Of a stretch of 51,612 nucleotides of DNA, positions 41,476 to 49,932 are shown piece after piece (position 1 is the stretch's first letter; each line of letters opens with the position of its first letter). Where the stretch lies: positions 1 to 51,612 of the forward strand of contig NZ_FQZO01000015.1 of NCBI RefSeq assembly GCF_900142075.1. The letters run 5' to 3'. The position numbers were made by a program, and so were the translations under genes. The notes below the pieces were generated by a model. The model did no database searches. It was not told the DNA's origin and saw only the letters and a list, made by a program, of their open reading frames with translations. Source of the DNA: Clostridium amylolyticum. Lineage in GTDB: Bacteria; Bacillota; Clostridia; Clostridiales; Clostridiaceae.

Positions 41476-41654
41476 TTAAATAACACCTCTTTGAAAAGTA
41501 TATAATTAACATTAATGGAATATAGTGAAATTATATCATGATAATAATTATAAAAGAAGTTAATATAAATGTTTATTGATTTTCTCCAGATAGATATATT
41601 GCATTAGTAAGCTATGGAAAATCAAAAATCCACCTTAGAATTTATGATTTTTTG

Positions 41655-41663
41655 TGCTATAAT
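41655..41663 (+). promoter_or_regulatory. Extended -10 promoter for MFS gene
   Basis: TGCTATAAT is a TGn-extended -10 with a perfect TATAAT (41658-41663), 56 bases before the MFS start. The -35 position is only weakly matched (TTAGAA at 41635). Confidence 0.45.
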
Positions 41664-41718
41664 TTACTTGAATTTCTATAGGATATGTAGTTAAATATCC
41701 TAAATATTGGAGGGAAAA

Positions 41719-42897
41719 ATGAATAAAAGAATAAAAACAGCTTATCCAGCTGCGCTTATCATGCTTTTTGCAGCTATGATAATGGCAGCTATAACTGAAA
41801 ATACAAAAGGTGTTTTTGTACCTGGTTTTAAAGAAAATTTTGCTGTGGGTAATAAAGAGATATCCTATATGATTATAGGTACTACAGCGATGTATATGAT
41901 ATCTACCTTTGTTGGAGGGTACCTATGTGAGAAAATAGGTCAAAAAAAGGTATTTATCTCAGGACTAGCGGTATTATTAATAACCCTAATAATGATGTCT
42001 TTCAGCAAGAACTTTGCTATGCTTACCTTCTGGATATCCTTGAACAGTGCAGGGTTAGCTCTTGCAGGGATAGCAAGCAATACAGTACTTCCTGTTTTAG
42101 TTTTAAGCATGCAGAGCTTAGTTATGAACCTTCTGCACTTTTTTTATGGCTTTGGTTCTACCATAGGTCAAAGGACTTTTGGCTTTTTATTAAATAAAGG
42201 AGTAGGCTGGAGAAGCATTTATTTAGGCATATCAGTAATATTTGTAATATTGCTCATAGTTTCATTTTTTGTACCTTTTCCGGATCTTCATATAAAAGAT
42301 GATAAAGAGAAACTATCTATTAAGGAGATACTATCTAATAAGCTTATAATATTCTATATGTTAGCTTTAGGATTTTATGTTTTTGCTGAAATGGGTACAG
42401 CTAATTGGTTTGTAAACTATATGCAATCCGCTTATGGATATAATGAAAATCAAGGTTCCCTATATCTTTCAGGATTCTTTCTGTTATTTACCATAGGAAG
42501 ACTTTTAGGGGGCTTTGTAGTAGAGAAATTTGGAAGCTTTAACGTTATAATCATATCCTTATCCATTGGTTTCTTGCTTTATACCTCAGGATTGATCATG
42601 GGACAATCAGGTATGGTGTTGGTGGCAGCCTCTGGAATATTCTTTGCAGTTACCTTCCCTACTATAATAGCTAGCATAAGCAAGGTTTTTCCTGTAAGTA
42701 GTTCCTATATAACAGGAATATTAGTTACTTCCGCTTCCTTTCAAGGGATGATATTAAACTTCTTAATAGGTGCGGGTAATGACTTCCTAGGGGCCCAAAA
42801 AGCTTTCTATCTAATACCTATATGTATTTTGGTTTCTATAACCTTTAATATTCTAATATATAAAAATACTAAAAGTATATTTGTGAAGGAAAAATAA
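41719..42897 (+). CDS. MFS transporter
   Basis: A 392-residue protein with twelve predicted spans in two halves of six. Between spans 2 and 3 lies GYLCEKIGQKKVF, the MFS loop GxxxDrxGrr in a diverged form. The equivalent loop of the second half is GRLLGGFVVEKFGSFNVI. The layout resembles the fucose-permease-like or sugar-efflux branch, but no substrate signature stands out. ATG 41719 follows GGAGGG; an in-frame TTG at 41707 overlaps that site. Single gene. Confidence 0.9.
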   Translation: MNKRIKTAYPAALIMLFAAMIMAAITENTKGVFVPGFKENFAVGNKEISYMIIGTTAMYMISTFVGGYLCEKIGQKKVFISGLAVLLITLIMMSFSKNFAMLTFWISLNSAGLALAGIASNTVLPVLVLSMQSLVMNLLHFFYGFGSTIGQRTFGFLLNKGVGWRSIYLGISVIFVILLIVSFFVPFPDLHIKDDKEKLSIKEILSNKLIIFYMLALGFYVFAEMGTANWFVNYMQSAYGYNENQGSLYLSGFFLLFTIGRLLGGFVVEKFGSFNVIIISLSIGFLLYTSGLIMGQSGMVLVAASGIFFAVTFPTIIASISKVFPVSSSYITGILVTSASFQGMILNFLIGAGNDFLGAQKAFYLIPICILVSITFNILIYKNTKSIFVKEK

Positions 42898-43000
42898 AGT
42901 TGTGATTCGATGATAAAGCATTATGAATATCTAATTATAAAGGTAATTAAAAGCCTATGATATATGACCTTTTCATTATATTTTTAGGGAGATGTAGTTG

Positions 43001-43942
43001 ATGAAGGAAAAAAGTAATGTTCATATAGAAGTATTAAAGGGAGTTAATAATGAGTATTTGATAAAGGATGCAGCAGGGATTAATGCAGGAAGATTCATTA
43101 TTTTTGATATAAGTAAAGAAAATAAAAGATGTTCTTTAAGAATAAGCTTTTATAAAAAAGATAACCTTGAGCTGTTAGAAAGTTCTTTAAATAGTATTAT
43201 TTCCACCATTTTTAAAGATCAAAGCTTACATAAGATAAATATTTATACGGCAAATAACCTTCAGCTTGAAGCCTTTATTAATTGTGGTATGGAGCTTCAG
43301 GGCATATTAGTAGATAATATATTTTTAGAAGGACATTATGAAAATGAATTAGTTTTCGGAATAGATGCGGTAAAGTATAAGACTTTAAAGATAAATAATA
43401 CCGTGAATATTAGTGACTCAGATATTATCCTAAAGATTCTGGGACCTCATAATGCTGAAGAACTGTTACAGTATTATATTAAAAATAAAAATCATTTAAA
43501 GAACTTTGAGCCTTTTAGGGAGGAGAAGTTTTATACCTTAGAAACTCAAAAAAACCTTTTAAGTGAGAGCTATAGACAGTTCTTAATGGGGAACAGTTAT
43601 GACTTTGGCATATTTATTAAGGACAATTTTATAGGTAAAGTTAAACTATCTAATATAGTTTATGGAGTCTTTAAAAGTGCAATATTAGGATATTCTATGG
43701 ATGAAAACTTTCAGGGAAAGGGCTATATGACTGAAGCTGTATCTCTAGTGTGTCAGTATGCCTTTGAAGAGCTGGAGCTTCATCGTATAGAAGCTTCTAC
43801 CTTATTAGATAATATAAAATCTCAAAAGGTTCTAAAGCGTTGTGGATTTATAGAGCTTGGACTAAACAAAAAATATCTTTTTATAAATGGCAAATGGCAG
43901 GATCATATTACCTTCTATAGGTGCCAGGCACGTAACAAGTGA
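43001..43942 (+). CDS. GNAT acetyltransferase, RimJ/RimL type, with N-terminal GNAT-like half
   Basis: A 313-residue protein made of two parts. The N-terminal 125 residues are strand-rich and look like a degenerate acetyltransferase fold (CSLRISFYKK, LEAFINCGMELQGIL). The C-terminal half (about 140-305) is a complete RimJ/RimL-like domain with LGYSMDENFQGKGYMTEAV (acetyl-CoA loop), HRIEASTLLDNIKSQKVLKRCGF and ending in DHITFYR. It probably acetylates an amino group of a protein or small molecule. The last residues CQARNK and the stop codon come from an inserted palindromic repeat (43920-43990), so the natural end of the protein was probably FYR plus a lost tail. Confidence 0.88.
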   Translation: MKEKSNVHIEVLKGVNNEYLIKDAAGINAGRFIIFDISKENKRCSLRISFYKKDNLELLESSLNSIISTIFKDQSLHKINIYTANNLQLEAFINCGMELQGILVDNIFLEGHYENELVFGIDAVKYKTLKINNTVNISDSDIILKILGPHNAEELLQYYIKNKNHLKNFEPFREEKFYTLETQKNLLSESYRQFLMGNSYDFGIFIKDNFIGKVKLSNIVYGVFKSAILGYSMDENFQGKGYMTEAVSLVCQYAFEELELHRIEASTLLDNIKSQKVLKRCGFIELGLNKKYLFINGKWQDHITFYRCQARNK

Positions 43943-43997
43943 CAAGTTGGGATTTTCATCCCGCTTGTCACTTGCCGCTTGCCTGGCACCTTTTTTT
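43920..43997 (+). terminator. Palindromic repeat copy C: gene end plus terminator
   Basis: GGTGCCAGGCA pairs with TGCCTGGCACC, and AAGTGACAAG with CTTGTCACTT, in one long hairpin followed by seven T residues. It is a full copy of the GCCAGGCACGTGACAAG family. Its left arm encodes the last six residues and stop codon of the GNAT protein. Confidence 0.9.
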
Positions 43998-44094
43998 ATT
44001 TTTTTCATAGAATAAATTAGGAAAGTTAGTCTAGGGAAACTTAATTAGATTTTACTAACTTAAAAGTTATTTAATTAAATCGGAGGGAGAAAAA

Positions 44095-44322
44095 ATGTAT
44101 AAACTGTGTGATATACGAGTAGGCAGCCTGGTTAGAGTTAATGAGTTGTTTTTAAAAGGCCTTATGAGAGAGAGGATGCTGGCTTTAGGTTTTACAAAAG
44201 ATGCTCTAATAGAAGTCATAAGAAAGGGACCTAAGGATAATCTTACAGTGTTTAAAATTAGAGATACCATGATTGCATTAAGAAAAGAAGAATCTTCACT
44301 TATTTTAGTAAAAGGAATTTAG
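44095..44322 (+). CDS. feoA: Ferrous iron transport protein A
   Basis: A 75-residue SH3-like protein of the FeoA family: LCDIRVGSLVRV, LMRERMLALGFTKDALIEVIRKGP, IRDTMIALRKEESSLILV. It is thought to assist FeoB at the membrane. GGAGGG precedes the ATG. It lies 14 bases before feoB and is co-transcribed. No convincing Fur box is visible in 43998-44094. Confidence 0.96.
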   Translation: MYKLCDIRVGSLVRVNELFLKGLMRERMLALGFTKDALIEVIRKGPKDNLTVFKIRDTMIALRKEESSLILVKGI

Positions 44323-44336
44323 CAGGAGGTCTATAC

Positions 44337-46454
44337 ATGGGGTTCACCTATGAATCAACTAAGAAAGAGTTTTTAAAGGATAATTTTAATATAGAAAAGA
44401 AAGATAGTGAATTTATAATTGCTCTAGCTGGAAATCCTAATACAGGTAAAAGTACGGTGTTTAATAGTTTAACTGGCCTTCATCAGCACACCGGCAACTG
44501 GCCTGGAAAAACCGTAGTAAATGCTAGAGGAGAGTTTAGTTATAAAGACAAATCTTATGTTTTGGTAGATTTGCCAGGAACCTACTCTTTATTTGCTACT
44601 TCTGTAGAGGAAGTGGTGGCCAGAGATTATTTGTGCTTTGGAAACCCAGAAGCAGTAATAGTGGTTACAGATGCTACTGCATTAGAAAGAAATTTAAATT
44701 TAGTATTTCAAGTCATGGAACTTACCTCCAAGGTAATACTTTGTGTGAACCTAATTGATGAAGCAGCAAAGAAAAAAATCACTGTGGATGGAGAAAAATT
44801 AAGTAAAGAGCTGGGAATACCAGTGGTTTTAACAGCTGCAAGAAATAATGTGGGCATGGAATATTTAAAAGATACGTTAAGTGGTTTAATAGAAGGAAGG
44901 ATATCTTCTTATCCCAATAATACGGTCTATTCAGAAGAGATAGAGGAGTACTTAAGAAAAATCAATGAAGTAATAAGAGAAACCATGGATGAAGTTAATC
45001 CCCGCTGGTATGCTTTAAGGATGTTAGATGGAGATGAAAGCTTATATGATTCTATGAAAAAATACTTAGTGGATAAGGAAATAGAAAGTATAAAAGATAA
45101 AATTAATAATATTATAAATAACTTTGATAAAAACTATATAAGAGATGAAATATGCCAAGCTAATTTTAAAAGAGCAGAAGAAATTAAAGAAAAAGTAGTG
45201 AAACAAGAAAAAACACATAAACTTAAAGAAAAAGATATAGATGATATTTTAACTTCCAAAAGGTATGGATTGCCTATAATGATACTCTTATTGGCGGTGG
45301 TATTATGGCTAACAGTAACAGGGGCTAATTATCCTTCAGAGCTTATCGCCAGATTTTTATTTGGTATTGAAGCAAAGCTTACCCAGCTTTTCAATTCTCT
45401 TAATGCGCCAGCTTGGCTTCATGGAATTGTGGTATTAGGGCTTTATAGGACTTTGGCTTGGGTGGTATCCGTTATGCTTCCGCCTATGGCTATATTCTTT
45501 CCTATATTTACCTTATTAGAAGACTTAGGATATCTTCCTAGAGTGGCCTTTAATATGGACCACTATTTTAAAAAGGCTTGTGCCCATGGAAAGCAGTGCC
45601 TAAGCATGTGCATGGGGCTAGGTTGTAATGCTGCAGGAGTAATAGGCTGCAGGATAATAGACTCCCCCAGAGAAAGGCTTATAGCAATATTAACTAATAA
45701 CTTTGTTCCTTGTAATGGGAGGTTCCCCACTTTAATAGCTATTGCTTCTGTGTTTTTTGTAGTAAAAAGCAGAGACTCTTTAAGTGGTATACTCCCTGCT
45801 TTAATGGTAACAGCTATGGTAATACTAGGAATACTTGTTACCTTAGGAGTTTCCTTTTTGCTATCCAAAACAATTTTAAAAGGTATACCTTCTTCCTTTA
45901 CCTTGGAGCTGCCTCCTTACAGAAAGCCCCAGGTAGTCAGAATACTATATACCTCTTTAATAGATAGAACTGTATTTGTATTAACCAGAGCGGTGCTAGT
46001 AGCTGCCCCTGCAGGGGCTATAACTTGGATATTAGGCAATATATATATTGGAGATTATAGCATAGTAACCTGGGCGGCAAACTTTTTAGAGCCTTTTGCC
46101 AGAGCCTTAGGACTAGATGGATATATATTGATGGCCTTTATCTTAGGGTTTCCTGCCAATGAAATAGTCCTTCCTATTCTTTTAATGTCTTATCTTTCCA
46201 CAGGTCATATGATAGAGTTTGAAAGCATAGACAATCTTAGACAAATATTACTTGAACATGGATGGACTTATCTCACTGCATTAAATGTAATGCTATTTAG
46301 CCTACTGCACTGGCCTTGTGGCACCACTCTATGGACCATAAAAAAAGAAACAGGAAGCATGAAGTGGACAATTATTGGAGCAGTAATACCCACTATAATA
46401 GCTATAATGGTTTGCTTTTTAACTACAACGATTTATAGATTATTTATTGCGTAA
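44337..46454 (+). CDS. feoB: Ferrous iron transport protein B
   Basis: A 705-residue membrane GTPase that imports Fe(II). The N-terminal G domain has G1 GNPNTGKST (32-40), an effector loop with NWPGKTV, G3 DLPG (78-81) and G4 NLID. A helical linker with a Lys/Glu-rich stretch (near 275-305) leads to a membrane part of about eight spans, holding two Gate motifs and the conserved Cys in GLGCNAAGVIGCRI and NNFVPCNGRFP. Length is normal. AGGAGG precedes the ATG. Terminator at 46515. FeoC is absent, as usual in clostridia. Confidence 0.97.
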   Translation: MGFTYESTKKEFLKDNFNIEKKDSEFIIALAGNPNTGKSTVFNSLTGLHQHTGNWPGKTVVNARGEFSYKDKSYVLVDLPGTYSLFATSVEEVVARDYLCFGNPEAVIVVTDATALERNLNLVFQVMELTSKVILCVNLIDEAAKKKITVDGEKLSKELGIPVVLTAARNNVGMEYLKDTLSGLIEGRISSYPNNTVYSEEIEEYLRKINEVIRETMDEVNPRWYALRMLDGDESLYDSMKKYLVDKEIESIKDKINNIINNFDKNYIRDEICQANFKRAEEIKEKVVKQEKTHKLKEKDIDDILTSKRYGLPIMILLLAVVLWLTVTGANYPSELIARFLFGIEAKLTQLFNSLNAPAWLHGIVVLGLYRTLAWVVSVMLPPMAIFFPIFTLLEDLGYLPRVAFNMDHYFKKACAHGKQCLSMCMGLGCNAAGVIGCRIIDSPRERLIAILTNNFVPCNGRFPTLIAIASVFFVVKSRDSLSGILPALMVTAMVILGILVTLGVSFLLSKTILKGIPSSFTLELPPYRKPQVVRILYTSLIDRTVFVLTRAVLVAAPAGAITWILGNIYIGDYSIVTWAANFLEPFARALGLDGYILMAFILGFPANEIVLPILLMSYLSTGHMIEFESIDNLRQILLEHGWTYLTALNVMLFSLLHWPCGTTLWTIKKETGSMKWTIIGAVIPTIIAIMVCFLTTTIYRLFIA

Positions 46455-46514
46455 TTGTCGTATTCATGCGAAACTTTAATAACCATTAATATTTCCTATA
46501 AATAATTCATGCAA

Positions 46515-46545
46515 AAAGCTCAATGATGAAGGATCATTGAGCTTT
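46515..46545 (+). terminator. Terminator after feoB
   Basis: AAAGCTCAATGAT and ATCATTGAGCTTT are perfect 13-bp arms with a 5-base loop; the A-rich lead and TTT-rich end suit both strands. Confidence 0.82.
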
Positions 46546-46555
46546 ATCTGATGAT

Positions 46556-46578
46556 GTTACTTGTCACGTGCCTGGCAA
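46556..46578 (-). repeat. Palindromic repeat copy D (half copy at gene end)
   Basis: On the minus strand TTGCCAGGCACGTGACAAGT matches the left arm of copy C. No right arm is present. It encodes the last residues CQARDK and the stop of the nitronate-monooxygenase-family protein. Confidence 0.8.
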
Positions 46579-47633
46579 CAATCCCCAACAAGTTCATTAA
46601 TTAATTCTTTTACCGTTACGATTTTATCTATTTTATCTACACTGCTGCCACAGAAAAGCAGACCTTCATCAATGTCGCCATTTCTGGCATTAATAAGTGC
46701 TTGAGATATGCAGTAGGGGGTGTTTTGAGGGTTGCAGGGCTTTAAACAATTGTTAATACATCTTACTTTTTTAGGACCTTCTTCTAAGCTTTTTATAAAG
46801 TTATTTCTTATGGCACGTCCAGGCATGCCTACAGGACTAACCACTATTTGAATATCTTCTTTTTTGGCATTCACATAGGCCCTTTTATAATTTTTATGGG
46901 CATCGCATTCCACTGTGGCTATGAATCTTGTGGCCATTTGAACGCCATCTGCTCCTAAATCCATGAATTTAGCTATATCTTCTCCGCTAAATATACCACC
47001 AGCAACCACCACTGGAATATGGCTGTTATATTTTTCTTCATAGGGCATTAAAGCCTTTTTTACATCTTGAAATATATTTTCTATCTTTTGAGGTTCCAAG
47101 GAGAGATCATCTTTATGAAAGCCTAGGTGACCACCAGCTTCAGGACCTTCTACCACTACTAGGTCTGGCATCCTTGAATGTTTTCTTTCCCACATTTTAC
47201 ATATTACTGAAATAGCTTTTCCTGAAGAAACTATAGGAGCTATTTTAACTTTGGTTTCCTTAACCAACTCAGGAAGCTCCATAGGAAGACCTGCTCCAGA
47301 TACAATTAGATCTATACCTTCTTCTACTGCAGCGGTAACCAACTCTTTATAATGGTTAACTGCCGTCATTATATTAACTCCAATTATTCCTTTTTTACAC
47401 TTTTCTCTAGCTAATCTTATTTCTCTTTTTAATGCTCTTATATTAGCTTTTAAAGAATCTTTAATAAAATCTGGCTCATTAAAACCTATTTGAACTCCAG
47501 AAATTATTCCAATACCACCTTCCTTTGCCACAGCTGCAGCTAAATTATTTAGTGATACTCCTATACCCATTCCACCTTGAATAATAGGCACAGTGGCTAT
47601 TAAATTTCCTATTTTTAATTGAGGTAACTTCAA
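46557..47633 (-). CDS. Nitronate monooxygenase / FabK-like flavoprotein
   Basis: A 358-residue TIM-barrel FMN protein of the 2-nitropropane-dioxygenase family. It has PIIQGGMGIGVSLNNLAAAVAKEGGIGIIS, VSGAGLPMELPEL, VVEGPEAGGHLG, VVVAGGIFSGEDIAKFMDLGADGVQMATRF and a Cys-rich segment CINNCLKPCNPQNTPYC. The family covers nitronate oxidation and enoyl-ACP reductase FabK; the length and Cys segment fit the clostridial nitronate-monooxygenase-labelled group. I chose TTG 47633 (AAGGGA six bases before) because the upstream frame runs through a 37-base palindrome of FabT type, which suggests control with fatty-acid genes. The C-terminal CQARDK comes from an inserted repeat. Confidence 0.9.
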   Translation of the reverse strand: MKLPQLKIGNLIATVPIIQGGMGIGVSLNNLAAAVAKEGGIGIISGVQIGFNEPDFIKDSLKANIRALKREIRLAREKCKKGIIGVNIMTAVNHYKELVTAAVEEGIDLIVSGAGLPMELPELVKETKVKIAPIVSSGKAISVICKMWERKHSRMPDLVVVEGPEAGGHLGFHKDDLSLEPQKIENIFQDVKKALMPYEEKYNSHIPVVVAGGIFSGEDIAKFMDLGADGVQMATRFIATVECDAHKNYKRAYVNAKKEDIQIVVSPVGMPGRAIRNNFIKSLEEGPKKVRCINNCLKPCNPQNTPYCISQALINARNGDIDEGLLFCGSSVDKIDKIVTVKELINELVGDCCQARDK

Positions 47634-47654
47634 TGATTTTCCCTTCTTTCCTTT

Positions 47655-47691
47655 TAGTATAAATACTTTGATTATCAAAGTATTTATACTA
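47655..47691. promoter_or_regulatory. FabT-like operator palindrome
   Basis: TAGTATAAATACTTTGA and its exact complement flank TTA. The centre ACTTTGATTATCAAAGT agrees with the FabT (MarR-family fatty-acid regulator) motif as I remember it. It starts 22 bases before the chosen start of the flavoprotein gene. Confidence 0.68.
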
Positions 47692-47807
47692 AAAATATTA
47701 AGTAAAAAATAGCTTAATGTCAATAAAAATTAATAGCATTGTCATATTTAAAATAAACATATATGTATATAATATAAATATTCATTAATATTTTAAGGAG
47801 TGCTTTT

Positions 47808-48533
47808 ATGAATTTATATGAAAAGAAAGCGTTGAAAGAATTAAAATATTGGCAGAAAAACATGACTAGGAAAGCATCTATAACTAATAAGCTATCTAAA
47901 GGAATGCAGGATAAATTTAATAATCTAATTCCAGAGCAAGTACATAAAGTTATTACAGAAGCCATTAAAAATATGGTGAAAGTAGTGGCTGTAGGTTCTG
48001 AATACACTACAAGAAAACCTCTTATGCAGGGAGATTTAAAGCAAAGAGAGGAACTTTTACAAAATAGAATTAAGTTTTACAAAGGTGCTGGAGCGGTGAG
48101 TGGTGCTAGTACCGGGGCAGGTGGAATTCTTTTGGGTTTAGCGGATTTTCCTATTCTATTAAGCATTAAGATGAAGTTTCTATTTGATGCCGCTGCTATA
48201 TATGGATTTAATGTAAAAGATTATAGGGAAAGACTTTATATACTTTATATATTTCAAATAACCTTTTCCAGTCAAAAAAGGAGAAATGAAATATACAACA
48301 TTATGGAAAATTGGGACAGTTATATTAAAACTCTTCCTGATGATGCAGAATCCTTTGATTGGAGAATTTTTCAACAGGAGTATAGGGACTATATAGACTT
48401 AGCAAAGATGCTTCAACTAGTACCAGGGATAGGGGCAGTGGTAGGAGCCTATGCTAATTACAAGCTTTTAAATCAGCTGGGCTATTATGCCTGTAACGCT
48501 TATAGAATGAGAGTCTTTAAAAAAGAAGATTAA
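47808..48533 (+). CDS. EcsC family protein
   Basis: A 241-residue protein with the EcsC pattern: YEKKALKELKYWQKNM at the start, a Gly/Ala-rich membrane-interacting segment GAGAVSGASTGAGGILLGLADFPILLSIKMKFLFDAAAIYGF (about 97-140), and LVPGIGAVVGAYANYKLLNQLGYYACNAYRMR at the end. EcsC was named for the third gene of the Bacillus ecs operon, but here no ecsAB is present. Its job is unknown. AAGGAG precedes the ATG. It is divergent from the FabK-like gene. Confidence 0.9.
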   Translation: MNLYEKKALKELKYWQKNMTRKASITNKLSKGMQDKFNNLIPEQVHKVITEAIKNMVKVVAVGSEYTTRKPLMQGDLKQREELLQNRIKFYKGAGAVSGASTGAGGILLGLADFPILLSIKMKFLFDAAAIYGFNVKDYRERLYILYIFQITFSSQKRRNEIYNIMENWDSYIKTLPDDAESFDWRIFQQEYRDYIDLAKMLQLVPGIGAVVGAYANYKLLNQLGYYACNAYRMRVFKKED

Positions 48534-48596
48534 ATTAATTGTACATTACAATTATCACATTATATAAATATTTCAAAACCCATGATATAATTTATC

Positions 48597-48760
48597 CCAT
48601 AGCTAACCGCCCCTAATACTCCTACTTATTTAAGTGGTGAGATAAGGGGGTCTAAGCTCCTGGATAAGTTCTTCTAAGCTTCAGCTGGAGTAAGTATTCC
48701 TTTTAAGCAAACGACCTCTGAAGCTAAGAATCACTTGATTTGAAAACAATTATTATGATT
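48597..48760 (+). repeat. Intergenic hairpin repeat, complete copy
   Basis: About 160 bases. The 5' module starts CCCATAGCTAACCGCCCC, folds into a long imperfect hairpin and ends TAAGCTCCTGGATAAGTT. The 3' module has AGCTTCAG (48679-48686) pairing with CTGAAGCT (48717-48724) around a TTCCTTTTAAGCAAA loop, and ends AATCACTTGATTTGAAAA. Partial copies lie at 6728 (5' module) and 12885 (3' module), both on the other strand. It is non-coding. It could be the end of an IS200/IS605-type element, a guide-RNA-like or other structured RNA, or a MITE (inference). Confidence 0.75.
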
Positions 48761-48815
48761 TACTCAAATACTCTTAAAAATTATTAAGTAAGTAAATAAA
48801 ATAGCAAGGGATAAT

Positions 48816-48848
48816 AAACCTAGTGATAATTCAATTATCAGTAGGTTT
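48816..48848. promoter_or_regulatory. 33-base near-perfect palindrome
   Basis: Arms AAACCTAGTGATAATT and AATTATCAGTAGGTTT differ from perfect symmetry at one pair and are separated by a single C. It lies 24 bases before the DUF523/DUF1722 start, ahead of the ribosome site. The near-zero loop favours a DNA operator over an RNA hairpin. Confidence 0.6.
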
Positions 48849-48871
48849 CACTTACAATAGGAGGATTGTTT

Positions 48872-49840
48872 ATGGAAAAGATTTGCATGCCACAGGTGGT
48901 GGTAAGTAGATGTTTAGGTTTTAGTGCTTGTCGCTACAATGGTCAGACTATACCAGATAAATTCGTTAACAAGCTAAAAGATTATGTAGAATATACTACT
49001 GTTTGTCCAGAAGTAGAAATCGGGCTAGGAATACCAAGAGACCCTATTAGATTGGTTTCTGAAAAAGACGAAATCTTTCTTTACCAGCCTGCTTCAGGTA
49101 AGGAGTATTCAAAAGAAATGACAGACTACTCTTTAAACTTTTTAAACTCCCTTAAGGATGTAGATGGCTTTATACTTAAGGGAAGGTCACCTTCTTGCGG
49201 TATAAAGGATGTAAAGGTGTATATAGGAAAGGAAAAAGCTGTAGGTTCTACTAAAGGAGCAGGGCTTTTTGCTTCTGAGGTTATGAAGAAATATCCTTAT
49301 TTGGCTATTGAAGAAGAAGGAAGGCTGACTAACTTTAGAATAAGAGAACACTTCCTTACAAAAGTATATATAATGTTCAAGCTACGCCAAGTTAAAGAAA
49401 GCAAGTCCATGGCTGAGCTGGTTAAGTTTCAGTCAGATAACAAATACCTCCTTATGGCTTATCACCAAAGAGAGCAAAAACTTTTAGGCAGAATAGTAGC
49501 AAATCATGATAAAAAACCTTTTGAGGAAATCATTGATGAATATAGAGATCATTTAGGAAATGCCTTTGCAAGACTTCCTAGATATACTAATTATATAAAT
49601 GCATTAATGCATATATTTGGTTACTTTTCAGATAATCTTTCTTCAAAAGAGAAAGAATTTGTTTTAGGTACTTTTGATAAATATAGGGAAGGAAAAGCAC
49701 CTTTAAGCGTGCCGCTAAATCTTTTAAGATCTTATGTTATTAAGTATGAGCAAGGCTATCTATTAGAACAGAGCATTTGGGCTCCATATCCTGAGGATTT
49801 GGTGGATATAAGCGATTCAGGGAAGGCTGATAACTCATAA
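48872..49840 (+). CDS. DUF523 and DUF1722 (YbgA-like) protein
   Basis: A 322-residue fusion. The N-terminal DUF523 (about 1-150) has VVVSRCLGFSACRYNG, TTVCPEVEIGLGIPRDPIRLV and ILKGRSPSCGIKDV, three conserved Cys regions that may bind a metal or iron-sulfur centre. The C-terminal DUF1722 (about 190-310) has VKFQSDNKYLLMAYHQREQKLLGRIVAN and LPRYTNYINALMHIFGYF. The same two-domain form exists as E. coli YbgA, next to the photolyase gene phr; here too a photolyase follows after about 90 bases. A link to light repair or cofactor handling is likely but unproven. GGAGG precedes ATG 48872. Confidence 0.9.
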   Translation: MEKICMPQVVVSRCLGFSACRYNGQTIPDKFVNKLKDYVEYTTVCPEVEIGLGIPRDPIRLVSEKDEIFLYQPASGKEYSKEMTDYSLNFLNSLKDVDGFILKGRSPSCGIKDVKVYIGKEKAVGSTKGAGLFASEVMKKYPYLAIEEEGRLTNFRIREHFLTKVYIMFKLRQVKESKSMAELVKFQSDNKYLLMAYHQREQKLLGRIVANHDKKPFEEIIDEYRDHLGNAFARLPRYTNYINALMHIFGYFSDNLSSKEKEFVLGTFDKYREGKAPLSVPLNLLRSYVIKYEQGYLLEQSIWAPYPEDLVDISDSGKADNS

Positions 49841-49932
49841 TAAAAGAGTGGATTCTCAAGAGGTAATTAGAATCTTAGGAAATATAGATATTTAGGAAAA
49901 GTTTATAACTAGTAATAAGGTCGGTGAAAGTA

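Noticed and set aside
43998..44094. Fur box before feoA
   Set aside because: No convincing GATAATGATAATCATTATC-like 19-mer could be found in the 97-base gap, so I do not annotate one.
9246..46578. CRISPR array based on the recurring GCCAGGCACGTGA repeats
   Set aside because: Copies are kilobases apart, vary in length, and have no regular spacers; no cas genes are present.
47720..48007. Minus-strand frame of 95 codons at the start of the EcsC-family gene
   Set aside because: Overlaps the EcsC start in antisense, lacks a binding site and has no family features.
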